Assembly (NCBI GenBank): GCA_964570285.1
Contig: CAZMXP010000043.1
Location: forward strand, 1-42,736
From: CAZMXP01 sp964570285
GTDB taxonomy: Bacteria; Planctomycetota; PLA2
DNA length: 42,736 bases
Direction: 5' to 3'
The notes beneath the pieces were generated by a model. The model was not told the DNA's origin, did no database searches, and saw only the letters and a list, made by a program, of their open reading frames with translations. Both the position numbers and the translations under genes were made by a program. The stretch's first letter is position 1; every line of letters begins with the position of its first letter. Below are positions 31,750 to 39,378 of the stretch, piece by piece.

Positions 31750-34557
31750 GCGAGCCGGCAGCAGTTCCGCGTCGTCGGCGGTCAGCGTGATGGCGCCGAG
31801 GTGTTCGTCGACGCGGCCGGTGACGAGGTAGGGGCCGTAGCCGATCAGCAGGTGGCCGCAGCGGCGGTAGGCGTCGGGGAAGAAGTTGATCTCGGCGACG
31901 CCGCTCTGGTCCTCGAGCGTCAGGAACTTCATCAGTTCGCCCTTCTTCGTGCGGATGCGGCGGTAGGTCGTCATCCATCCGGCGACGGTCACCGTGCGGC
32001 CGACCATGCGAGGCAGGTCGGCCATGCGGATCGCGTGCGCCTCGCGCGCGCCGTGCTCGAAGAGATCGTGGGGGTGGGCGGAGGGGGTGAGCGACAGGAG
32101 TTCCTGCTCGAGCAGCACGATCTTCTGCGGCGAGTATTCGCGCAGCGCGGGCAAGACGCGCTCGGGGGGCAGCATGCTCCTCCCTTGCAACAGGTCGTGC
32201 CCCTTCTGCTTGGGGTCGAAGAGCATCACGCGCCAGAGCTTTTCGGGCCGCGTGCCGTCGAACGCGTCGAAGCAGCCGGTCAGCACGAGATGCTCGACCT
32301 CGCGCTTGGGCAGCTTCGGCATCCGGCGCAGGAAATCGGTCAGCGACGCGAAGGGGCGCCGTTCGAGAATCGCCGCGAGCGCCGCCTCCGAGAGCTGCTT
32401 CACGCGCCCGAGGCCGATCCGGATCGCCCCCTCCTCGAGCGTCTCCGCCTCCGCGCTGCGGTTGATGTCGGGCAGGAGGATCGGCACGCCGAGCCTGCGC
32501 GCCTCCTCGACGTAGGCGCGGGCGTCGTAGAAGCCGCCGCCGTTCGCGAGCACGGCGGCGAAGAACGCGGCGGGGTGGTGCGCCTTGAGCCAGAGCGCCT
32601 GGTAGGAGATCCGCGCGTAGGTGGCCGCGTGCGCCTTGCTGTAGGAATACGAGACGAAGTTCGTGATCTGCGCCCAGATCCGCGCCGCCTCCTCGTCGGG
32701 GATGCCCTGCCCCCGCGCCCCCTGAAGAAAGTCCTTGGCAAGGGCTTTCACCTTTTCCTCGTCGCTCATCTTCGAGATGGAGCGGCGCAACTGGTCGGCG
32801 CGCTCCAGCGTGAAGCCCGCGAGGTCGCGGGCGAGGCGGAGGATGTCCTCCTGGTAGAGCATCACGCCGTGGGTGCGCGGGAGCAGGCGGAGCAGCGCCG
32901 GGGAGTCGCACGGCTGCTCGCCGCGGCGGCGCAGCACGTAGGCGTCCTTCATGCCGGAGCCGGAAGGGCCCGGGCGGATCAGCGAGAGGCCGATCATCGC
33001 CTCCTCCTGCGTCTCGCCGCGGATCATCTTGAGCAGGCTGCGCATCGCCGGCGACTCGACCTGGAAGACGCCGAGGGTCTGGCCCTCGCGCAAGAGCGCG
33101 CCGGTCTTCGCGTCGCCGCTCTCGGGGATCGAGCGGAGGTCGGTCGAAGTCCAGCGCGCCGCGTCGGAGACGACGGCAAGCGAGCGGTGGCCGAGCAGGT
33201 CGATCTTGACGAGGCCGGTCTTCTCGACGCCGTGCATGTCGAACTGCGTGACGACGAGCCCCTTCGCCGAGCGCTCGAGCGGCAGGTAGTCGGTGAGCGG
33301 CCGGTCGGCGATGACGATGCCGCCGCTGTGGATCGAGAGGTGGCGCGGGTAGTCGCCGAGCGCCTGCGCGGCGCGCAGGATCGTCCGGTAGGGCTCCTTC
33401 GCGCGGGGGAAGGCGCGGAGTTCGGGGTACTGGTCGAAGTCCTGCGGGAAGCGGCGCGGCAGCAGCTTGCTCAGCCGGTCCACCTCCGGCGGCGGGAGGC
33501 CGAAGCACTTCGCGACCTCGCGGAAGGCCGCGCGGAACTGCAAGGTCTGGAAGGTGCAGATCATCGCGACCCTGTCGCGGCCGTAGGTCTCGTAGACGTG
33601 CTCGAGCACCTCGTCGCGCCGGCGCCAGTCGAGGTCGAGGTCGATGTCGGGCGGGTCGTGCATGCGCCCGCGGTTCAGGAAGCGCTCGAAGAGCAGCTCG
33701 TGGCGCAGCGGGTCGACGTTCGTGATGCCGAGCGCGTAGGCGACGAGCGAGTTCGCCGCCGAGCCGCGGCCGACCATCGCGATGCCGCGCGCGCGCGCGA
33801 AATCGACGATCTCGCGCACGATGACGAAGTAGGCGTCGAACGAGAGCTCGTGGATGACGGCGATCTCCTCGAGCAGCCGCCGCATCACCGGAGGCGGCAC
33901 GGGCCTGTAGAGCGCCTTGACCCCCTCGGTGGCGAGATGGAAGAGGCGCGACGCGGCGGTCTCGCCCGGCGGCAGCGGCGCCTCCGGGAAGACGAAGGGG
34001 CGCCTCTCGAAGCGGAAGGCGCATTCCTCCGCGATCGCCGCCGCCGCGCGCAGCGCCGCGCGCGAAAAGCGCTGCCGCATCGCCGCCGCGTCGAGCAGGT
34101 GCGTCGCCTCCGCCCTCACCGCCGAGACGAGCTTGCCGCGGTCGCAGGCGCGCAGGATCCGGTGCAGGCCGCGCCGCTTCGGCTCGTGGAAGCCGACCGG
34201 GAGCCGCGCGACCTCGGGAGAGAGTTCGATGACGCCGTCGCCGCGCTCGCGGAAGAGCGCCTCCCACGGGGCCTCCGGCCGGATCTGGAACGCCGAGATC
34301 AGGAAGCAGAGGTTGCGGTACCCCTGCTCGTTCCGCGCGAGCAGCGTGCGCTCGCCGAGTTGCGCGCCGAAGAGCGGCTTGATGCCCGCCGCGTCGCACG
34401 CGGCCTGGAACGCGAACGGATCGCGCATCCCGCCGAGGTCGGTCAGCGCGAGGGCGCCGATCCCCCCGCGCGCCGCCGCTTCGACCAACTCCTCGATCGT
34501 GCTCGCCCCGAAGAGGTGCGAGTGCTGCGTGTGGAGGCGGAGGTGGGGGAGGAGCAT
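31747..34557 (-). CDS. dnaE2: DnaE2-like (error-prone) DNA polymerase III alpha subunit
   Basis: 936 aa from ATG 34557. A PHP domain (HLRLHTQHSHLFGASTIEEL) opens the protein. The palm has GRGSAANSLVAYALG, metal-binding aspartates in PDIDLDLDW (near residue 302) and KIDLLGHRSL. The fingers/thumb motifs YQEDILRLA and YSKAHAATYA follow, then a helix-hairpin region and a C-terminal OB fold (VTVAGWMTTYRRIRTKKG). It is shorter than DnaE1 (about 1160 aa) and DnaE2/ImuC (about 1000-1080). Association with dinB and an S24-like gene supports a translesion role, but a divergent DnaE1 is not excluded by eye. The frame extends upstream to 34803, but that part is encoded by G-run hairpins and is not protein-like. 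Confidence 0.88.
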   Translation of the reverse strand: MLLPHLRLHTQHSHLFGASTIEELVEAAARGGIGALALTDLGGMRDPFAFQAACDAAGIKPLFGAQLGERTLLARNEQGYRNLCFLISAFQIRPEAPWEALFRERGDGVIELSPEVARLPVGFHEPKRRGLHRILRACDRGKLVSAVRAEATHLLDAAAMRQRFSRAALRAAAAIAEECAFRFERRPFVFPEAPLPPGETAASRLFHLATEGVKALYRPVPPPVMRRLLEEIAVIHELSFDAYFVIVREIVDFARARGIAMVGRGSAANSLVAYALGITNVDPLRHELLFERFLNRGRMHDPPDIDLDLDWRRRDEVLEHVYETYGRDRVAMICTFQTLQFRAAFREVAKCFGLPPPEVDRLSKLLPRRFPQDFDQYPELRAFPRAKEPYRTILRAAQALGDYPRHLSIHSGGIVIADRPLTDYLPLERSAKGLVVTQFDMHGVEKTGLVKIDLLGHRSLAVVSDAARWTSTDLRSIPESGDAKTGALLREGQTLGVFQVESPAMRSLLKMIRGETQEEAMIGLSLIRPGPSGSGMKDAYVLRRRGEQPCDSPALLRLLPRTHGVMLYQEDILRLARDLAGFTLERADQLRRSISKMSDEEKVKALAKDFLQGARGQGIPDEEAARIWAQITNFVSYSYSKAHAATYARISYQALWLKAHHPAAFFAAVLANGGGFYDARAYVEEARRLGVPILLPDINRSAEAETLEEGAIRIGLGRVKQLSEAALAAILERRPFASLTDFLRRMPKLPKREVEHLVLTGCFDAFDGTRPEKLWRVMLFDPKQKGHDLLQGRSMLPPERVLPALREYSPQKIVLLEQELLSLTPSAHPHDLFEHGAREAHAIRMADLPRMVGRTVTVAGWMTTYRRIRTKKGELMKFLTLEDQSGVAEINFFPDAYRRCGHLLIGYGPYLVTGRVDEHLGAITLTADDAELLPAR

Positions 34558-34572
34558 GGGATGTGGGGGGGG

Positions 34573-34688
34573 CCGGGGGGGGGTAGCGGCGCGTAGCGCC
34601 GCGGACCCCCCCGATCGACCCGCGGCCGGGGGGGGATAGCGGCGCGTAGCGCCGCGGACCCCCCCGAACGACGCGTGGCCGGGGGGGG
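34573..34688 (-). repeat. Tandem 53-bp G-run/hairpin units in the dnaE2 leader
   Basis: Units at 34573-34625 and 34626-34678 plus a partial third (34679-34688). Each contains CC-G8/9, TAGCGGCGCGTAGCGCCGCGGA and C7. In the mRNA each folds as G7, a GCGGCGC/GCGCCGC inner stem and C7-9: about 15 GC-rich pairs with few interruptions. The nearer hairpin ends about 8 nt before the dnaE2 start codon and no Shine-Dalgarno sequence is visible. Confidence 0.85.
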
Positions 34689-34751
34689 CGCATCGCGATC
34701 GCGCAAGCGGATGATTCCGAGCGCGGCTACGAAGTCGTGCCATCGCGCGTG

Positions 34752-34811
34752 TCAACGCCGAGGTGGAGAGGGGTGCTCCACGTCCGACATCGTTGCGGGA
34801 CAACGGTTCAT
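34752..34811 (-). CDS. Possible 19-aa leader peptide upstream of dnaE2
   Basis: ATG 34811 has AGGAG with 6-nt spacing and encodes a 19-aa peptide beginning MNRCPATM and ending PSPPRR. It lies between the shared promoter box and the hairpin repeats, a position suited to attenuation or to translation-coupled control. It may equally be chance. Confidence 0.25.
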   Translation of the reverse strand: MNRCPATMSDVEHPSPPRR

Positions 34812-34833
34812 TGCCATCTCCTGGCGCCGCTCT

Positions 34834-34876
34834 CTCTCCGCTACGCCGTAGAGTGTATACCTAACAGAAGACTAAC
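34834..34876 (-). promoter_or_regulatory. Shared promoter/operator of dnaE2 unit (GTTAG-N6-GTTAG plus 16-nt box)
   Basis: On the minus strand GTTAG (34876-34872), N6, GTTAG (34865-34861), then GTATAC and the box complementary to CTCTCCGCTACGCCGT (34834-34849). The same order, spacing and 16/16 box bases occur at 37115-37158 before the LexA-like/dinB unit. The direct repeat lies where a -35 region would be and TATACA could be the -10, which is expected for a repressor or activator site controlling both units. Confidence 0.65.
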
Positions 34877-34973
34877 ACGCAAGCGGAAAGGACAACGTCG
34901 GAGAGGGGGCAGGGAGGTCCTCGACTTGGAAGGCGGGGTTCGGGTTCGGTGCCGCCTCTTTCCGCTGCGCGAC

Positions 34974-35219
34974 TCAGAGACGACTTCCTCGGGCAGGCTG
35001 GCCGCGCAGCAGAAAGGTCAACGGGTATCGACCCTCGCCGCAGATCTTGAACGATCCGAAGTCCTTGTACCAAGGCCCCTCCGGCGCATCGGGCTCCGAT
35101 TCGCGCCAGAGCTTGAGAGCATAGAGATCCTCGGCGGAGATCTTGCGCTCGCGTACGCGGTCGAAGAGGTGTCCTCGGAGCGCGAGTGGCAGCTCTGCCC
35201 ACTGGATTGTCGGCATCAT
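34974..35219 (-). CDS. Putative toxin-like partner of an RHH protein
   Basis: 81 aa beginning MMPTIQWAELPLALRGHLFDR and ending RGQPARGSRL. The segment EDLYALKLWRESEPDAP, then WYKDFGSFKICGEGRYPLTFL, is a pattern I recall from small proteins encoded directly after RHH antitoxin-like genes. No biochemical function is known to me. It overlaps the RHH stop by ATGA, the coupling usual for toxin-antitoxin pairs. Confidence 0.6.
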   Translation of the reverse strand: MMPTIQWAELPLALRGHLFDRVRERKISAEDLYALKLWRESEPDAPEGPWYKDFGSFKICGEGRYPLTFLLRGQPARGSRL

Positions 35220-35473
35220 TCTCCGAAGGTCATGCGGGCCAGTTCTTCCTTGAGGCGAGCCTGTTCGGAGGCGTCCTTCGAACGGGTCAACCGGTCGGCC
35301 AGGTCGAGGAACCGCTGCTTTTCCTTCTCCTTCGCCGCCAGCCCGGATTCGATGAGATCCACGAGGACCTTGGTTGCGCTCATTCGGCGTGTACGAGCCA
35401 AGGCTCGCACTCGCCGGGCGACGCGCGGCGGAAGGCTTACGCTCTGGCGGACGGGCTTCTCTGCGGTGGACAT
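35216..35473 (-). CDS. Ribbon-helix-helix DNA-binding protein (antitoxin-like)
   Basis: 85 aa. The N-terminal beta strand and two helices RQSVSLPPRVARRVRALART...SATKVLVDLIESGL form an RHH fold. The C-terminal half is a charged helix that probably binds the partner. The promoter has three 10-bp direct repeats and a TATACT 6 nt before the ATG, suggesting autorepression of a leaderless mRNA. It lies between dinB and dnaE2 on the same strand. Confidence 0.75.
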   Translation of the reverse strand: MSTAEKPVRQSVSLPPRVARRVRALARTRRMSATKVLVDLIESGLAAKEKEKQRFLDLADRLTRSKDASEQARLKEELARMTFGE

Positions 35474-35475
35474 GG

Positions 35476-35500
35476 CACCAGTATACACCAGTATGCACCA
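35476..35500 (-). promoter_or_regulatory. Triple 10-bp direct-repeat operator over the RHH promoter
   Basis: CACCA recurs at 35476, 35486 and 35496 (exact 10-bp period, one helical turn); the minus strand reads TGGTG three times. TATACT (35485-35480) lies within the array, 6 nt before the ATG. RHH dimers typically bind such phased direct or inverted half-sites. Confidence 0.65.
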
Positions 35501-35532
35501 CTGTTCGGGGGGGAGGGCGACGCATGGGCTCC

Positions 35533-36801
35533 TCACCTTGTCAACGACGCCGTGCGCAGCACGAAACCGTGCTCGTTCTGCGGGAGCTGGCCCATGAGCG
35601 CGACCGACGGCCCCTGCACGATGCGATGGAAGCCGTGGCGGCGACGGATGCCCGCCACCGCGCGGGCGAGGCGCGCGGCGCGTTCGGCGCGCGACGGCAG
35701 CGGCGGCGGGAACGGCGCCGCGCCCGGCGGTACGGCGGGCCCGTGGGCCAGATCGAAGAGCAGCGCCTGCCGCGGCGCGCCGAAGACGAGGTTGTGCGCG
35801 TCGATGCCGACGCGCCGGACGAGCACGCGCCGGTCGAGCATCTTCAGGAAGAGCGGCCTCGCGGCGGCGAAGAGTTCCGTCTCGAGATCGGAGGGGTCGG
35901 CGAGCGTCGCCTGCCCCTCGCGCGCCTTGTAGTCGGCATACTCGAACGAGACGCGCACGCTGCGCGCCCGCGCGCGGATCTCCCGGAGCCCGAGTGCGGT
36001 GCGCTCGCACAGGTAGAAGAGGTAGCCGAGGAGCAGGTCCGTGTCGGCGCTCGGCTCCGCGAGGGCCGACCGGCGCGAGACCGACCGCTTCCGGCGGTCG
36101 CTGTCGACCGGCCGCGGATCCTGCCCGCGCGCGAGCAGCGAGAGCGTGCGCCCCCGGGCCCCCAACGTCTCCACGAGCAGATCCTCGGGAAGCCGGGCGA
36201 GGTCGCCCACCCGGTCGAGGTTGAGCCGCCCCAGGAGATCGAGCGTCTTGCGGCCGATGCCCGGCAGCGCCGAGAGCGGCAGCGTCGCGAGGAAGGCCTG
36301 CGCCTGCGCGGGCTCGACGAAGCCGATGCCGTCCGGCTTCGCGCACGCGGTCATCAGCCGCGCAAGGATGCGCGTCGGGCCGATGCCGACGGTGACGTGG
36401 AGCCCCGTCGCCGCCAGCGCGCGGCGCCGGAGCGACCGGGCCGCCCGCCACGCCCCGCCGTGGATCTGCTCCGCGCCGGAGAGGTCGACATAGGCCTCGT
36501 CGAGGGAGACCACCTCCACCTGCGGCGAGAGGTCGGCAAGCAGCGCGAACACGGCATCGCTCGCCCGCCGGTACTCGGGATAGGAGCCGGTCAGGAAGAC
36601 CGCCTGCGGGCAGAGCCTCGCCGCCTCGCGGAGCGGCATCCCGGCCGACAGGCCGAAACGCCGCGCCTCGTAGGAGCAGGAGGCGATCACGCTCGCCTCG
36701 CCGGGCTTGCCGCCCACGACCACCGGCCGCCCTCGCAGCCGGGGGTTCTTCACCTGTTCGACCGACGCGAAGAACGCGTCGATGTCGGCATGGAGGATCA
36801 T
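35533..36801 (-). CDS. dinB: DNA polymerase IV (Y family)
   Basis: 422 aa. MILHADIDAFFASVEQ carries catalytic D6, and VSLDEAYVDL carries D101 and E102, so all three metal ligands are intact (unlike catalytically dead ImuB). SCSYEARRFG and the HhH motif LPGIGRKTLDLLGRL are present, followed by the little-finger domain. It copies damaged DNA with low fidelity. Its start overlaps the upstream LexA/UmuD-like gene (36798-36801), so the two are translated together. Confidence 0.95.
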   Translation of the reverse strand: MILHADIDAFFASVEQVKNPRLRGRPVVVGGKPGEASVIASCSYEARRFGLSAGMPLREAARLCPQAVFLTGSYPEYRRASDAVFALLADLSPQVEVVSLDEAYVDLSGAEQIHGGAWRAARSLRRRALAATGLHVTVGIGPTRILARLMTACAKPDGIGFVEPAQAQAFLATLPLSALPGIGRKTLDLLGRLNLDRVGDLARLPEDLLVETLGARGRTLSLLARGQDPRPVDSDRRKRSVSRRSALAEPSADTDLLLGYLFYLCERTALGLREIRARARSVRVSFEYADYKAREGQATLADPSDLETELFAAARPLFLKMLDRRVLVRRVGIDAHNLVFGAPRQALLFDLAHGPAVPPGAAPFPPPLPSRAERAARLARAVAGIRRRHGFHRIVQGPSVALMGQLPQNEHGFVLRTASLTR

Positions 36802-37094
36802 CGGGGCCGCCGCACCTCACCGCCCCCCGTGCCACGGCGGACGGCCCCCACGACAACCCCCCACACCGGTCCGCCCCCATGGCGGCCGAGTCGCCCGAGC
36901 ATGTCGATGACAAACTCCCCGCCTTCGGGATCGATTCCAGGTACCACCAGCAGCAGGTCCCCGCGGGCAAACCCCGCCGCCGCCCGCCGCAGACGGACCA
37001 TCCGGCACCCGCTCCCTTTAAGAAGGGGCGGCATCTCGCTCGTGACCTGCTCCATCTCCGCCTCGCCCGCGGGCTCGCTGACCGCTCCCATCAC
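36798..37094 (-). CDS. Mini LexA/UmuD-like (S24-type) protein, 98 aa
   Basis: GTG-ATG start at 37094/37091 with GGAGG upstream. The central part GFARGDLLLVVPGIDPEGGEFVIDMLG...GVVVGAVRR resembles the beta-barrel of LexA/UmuD S24 domains (GDLVLV... and a closing GVVVGVVRR-like strand). There is no helix-turn-helix. The usual nucleophile motif G-x-S-M is not evident; KGSGCRMV sits at about that place, so autocleavage is doubtful. It is coupled to dinB and under the shared operator. The family call is tentative. Confidence 0.45.
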   Translation of the reverse strand: MMGAVSEPAGEAEMEQVTSEMPPLLKGSGCRMVRLRRAAAGFARGDLLLVVPGIDPEGGEFVIDMLGRLGRHGGGPVWGVVVGAVRRGTGGGEVRRPR

Positions 37095-37114
37095 GGCACC
37101 CTCCGCGCCGTTCG

Positions 37115-37158
37115 CTCTCCGCTACGCCGTCGACCACGATACCTAACATATACCTAAC
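37115..37158 (-). promoter_or_regulatory. Shared promoter/operator of LexA-like/dinB unit
   Basis: On the minus strand GTTAG (37158-37154), N6, GTTAG (37147-37143), GTATCG, then the box complementary to CTCTCCGCTACGCCGT (37115-37130). It is the twin of the site at 34834-34876. Confidence 0.65.
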
Positions 37159-37228
37159 ATACAAGGGGGGAGGGACCAAAAATCCGCCGGCTGCATCGCG
37201 GCTAGAATGCCGCCGGAGAAACGGCACC

Positions 37229-37726
37229 ATGGACCTGCGACCCCTGAGGCTTTCCGACGCCGAAGCGCTGCTCGAAGTGCTGTGCCAGCCCGAGGTCGCG
37301 CGCTGGTGGGGGACGTGGGACGCGCGCCGTGTCGCGAAACTGCTCGCTCGGCAGGACGTCACGCTCTTCGCAATCGAGGAGGCGGGCAGGCTGGTCGGCC
37401 TGATCCAGTACAGCGAGCAGGAGGAGCCCGACTACCGCTCGGCGAACATCGATCTCTGCGTCCACCCCGCCTGCTGGGGCAGCGGCATCGGCCGACAGGC
37501 GATCCGTGTGCTCGCGCGCCACCTGTTCACGGAAAAGGGGCACCACCGCCTCACGATCGACCCCTCCGCCGAGAACGAGCGGGCGATCCGCGCCTTCGAA
37601 GGCGTCGGCTTCAAGCGTGTCGGCGTGATGCGCAAGTACGAACGCAACGTCGACCGCTCGGGCTGGCATGACGGCGTTCTGATGGACCTGCTGCCCGAGG
37701 ATCTGGAGCCCGGCGAGGCGCGGTGA
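37229..37726 (+). CDS. GNAT acetyltransferase, AAC(6')-like
   Basis: 165 aa. It opens LRPLRLSDAEALLEVLCQPEVARWW, then LIQYSEQEEPDYRSANIDLCV. The acetyl-CoA pyrophosphate loop is GSGIGRQAI, and the end motif NERAIRAFEGVGFKRVGVM is that of the RimJ/RimL and aminoglycoside 6'-N-acetyltransferase branch. The natural acceptor is unknown; resistance cannot be inferred from sequence alone. TAGAAT (37203-37208) and GGAGAA precede the ATG. It is divergent from the LexA-like/dinB operon. Confidence 0.85.
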   Translation: MDLRPLRLSDAEALLEVLCQPEVARWWGTWDARRVAKLLARQDVTLFAIEEAGRLVGLIQYSEQEEPDYRSANIDLCVHPACWGSGIGRQAIRVLARHLFTEKGHHRLTIDPSAENERAIRAFEGVGFKRVGVMRKYERNVDRSGWHDGVLMDLLPEDLEPGEAR

Positions 37727-37841
37727 GGGATACCGCGGACCCAACGCCGAACGGTCTCACGCACCCGCCGGCTAGAATCCCCCGGGTCCCGAGGCGTCAG
37801 ACGGCAACGGAGCTAGGCCCGGGAAAGAATCGAGGAGAAGA

Positions 37842-39326
37842 GTGATTCGACGCCGGAAGACCGTCCTTGCCGCCCTCTTGTGGCTTGCCGCCGGCGCGGG
37901 CGCTGCCGAGCTCACGGTAGGGGAGTATCGCGGTGCCGGGGTGACCGTGCGGATCGATCAGGTCGGTCAGGAGATACGCGGCTCGATCCTCCGAGGCGAC
38001 CGGGTCTTTCCCTTCACCGCGACGCAGAAGGCGGGCGGCCTCGTCGAGGGGAGGTTCCGCGTCGGCCAGGATGCATTCGCGTTCACGCTGCAACCCGGGC
38101 AGGAGGGGCAATTCGTCTTCGAGACCGGCGGCAAGAGGCTCTCGCTGACGCCACCCGCGCCCGCCCAGCTCGTGCCGCCGCCCGGTCCATCGGGCGGCGC
38201 GCCCGATCCGGCGGCGACGGCGGAGGGGATCAGGATCTACGATCCGCGGGCGATCCGGGACGAGAAGAGCTCCCTCGATGTCGCGACCATTCTCGTGCCC
38301 CAAGGCTGGCAGATCGACCACGGCGTGCTCTGGCGCATCGAACGCTCCAACTTCGTGACGCTGGAAACCACGGTCTCCGACCCACGGACGGGCTGGACGG
38401 TGAGGTGGATCCCGCGGGATCAGTTCAACTGCTGCCCCGCGTGGTACGCCAGCGCGGTCCAGCAGAACCAAGGCCTGCTGACGGTCGGGGGCGTGGAACT
38501 CTGCGACCGCGTCTGGCCGCCCGCCGACTTCATCTTGCAGGCGGTGATGCCGCGCTATCGCCGCGTCCCGGGTGCGCAGGTCGTGCGCTCCGACGATCTC
38601 CCCGAAGTCGCGGCCCGGATCACCCGGGAGAGCGCCGACGAGATCGCCCTGATGCGGCAGCACGGCCAGGAGGTGCGCTACGGCGCCGGCCGCGTGCGGA
38701 TCGAGTACCCCGGCGCCCGCGGCGTGGCGATCCACGAGGACATCAATTGCATCGTGCAACTGACGTGGAGCCCGCAGGGCAACGCCAACGCCCAGTCGAT
38801 CGGGCAGGCGGGGCTCGAGTCCCATCTGATCTCGCCGATGTACCTCTACAGCTTCGCGGCGCCGAAGGGCGAGATCGAGAGGGCGACGCCGGTGTTGCAG
38901 ACCGTCTTCTCGTCGATGACGATCACGCCGGGCTGGTACGCGTTCCACCTCAATCTCGCGCAGATGTTCCGGCAGGCCGCGGCCAATGACCTCCGGATGA
39001 TCGCCGAGGCCCGCAAGCAGATCACCGAGAGCCAGCGGAAGTCCTGGGGCGAGACGGTCCGGCAGATGCAGCGCCACTCCAACGCGGTCGGCGAACTCCT
39101 CTCCGGCACCTCCTCCTACATCAACCCGCAGAATCCCTCCGGTCCGCCGATGACGGTCCCCACCGGGCAGACTCCGTGGATGAACCCCCAGGGCCAGATG
39201 GCCACGACCCCAAGCCCCAACATCAAGCCCCACGAGCAGGCGGCCGGCCAGAATCCCGATCCCAACGCGCCGCAACAGAACACGAATCAAAACTGGACCC
39301 CGATGGACCCCGTCCACCCCAAGTAA
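37842..39326 (+). CDS. Exported protein of unknown function, 494 aa
   Basis: GTG start with GAGGAGA upstream, inferred because it gives a signal peptide (RRRKTVLAALLWLAAGAGAAE). An ~80-residue beta domain (GEYRGAGVTVRIDQVGQEIRG) and a Pro-rich linker follow. A larger mixed domain (SLDVATILVPQGWQIDHGVL, DQFNCCPAWY) and a Pro/Gln/Asn-rich tail complete it. The vicinal CC may be redox-active or paired with the later Cys residues. I recognise no family. TAGAAT (37773-37778) may be the promoter, leaving a ~60-nt leader. Confidence 0.72.
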   Translation: MIRRRKTVLAALLWLAAGAGAAELTVGEYRGAGVTVRIDQVGQEIRGSILRGDRVFPFTATQKAGGLVEGRFRVGQDAFAFTLQPGQEGQFVFETGGKRLSLTPPAPAQLVPPPGPSGGAPDPAATAEGIRIYDPRAIRDEKSSLDVATILVPQGWQIDHGVLWRIERSNFVTLETTVSDPRTGWTVRWIPRDQFNCCPAWYASAVQQNQGLLTVGGVELCDRVWPPADFILQAVMPRYRRVPGAQVVRSDDLPEVAARITRESADEIALMRQHGQEVRYGAGRVRIEYPGARGVAIHEDINCIVQLTWSPQGNANAQSIGQAGLESHLISPMYLYSFAAPKGEIERATPVLQTVFSSMTITPGWYAFHLNLAQMFRQAAANDLRMIAEARKQITESQRKSWGETVRQMQRHSNAVGELLSGTSSYINPQNPSGPPMTVPTGQTPWMNPQGQMATTPSPNIKPHEQAAGQNPDPNAPQQNTNQNWTPMDPVHPK

Positions 39327-39378
39327 CCGGCGAACTCCTACCTACAGCCTCCTGCCTCCTCCGGCCGATAGGCCGGAG

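Noticed and set aside
34573..34688. CRISPR-like array
   Set aside because: The units are directly abutting 53-bp tandem repeats with homopolymer runs. There are no unique spacers and no cas genes.
34558..34803. N-terminal extension of the dnaE2 frame back to a TTG at 34803
   Set aside because: The extra residues are translated G-run hairpins (repeated GGVRGATRRYPPP-like text) and do not resemble a polymerase N-terminus. The PHP domain begins right after ATG 34557.
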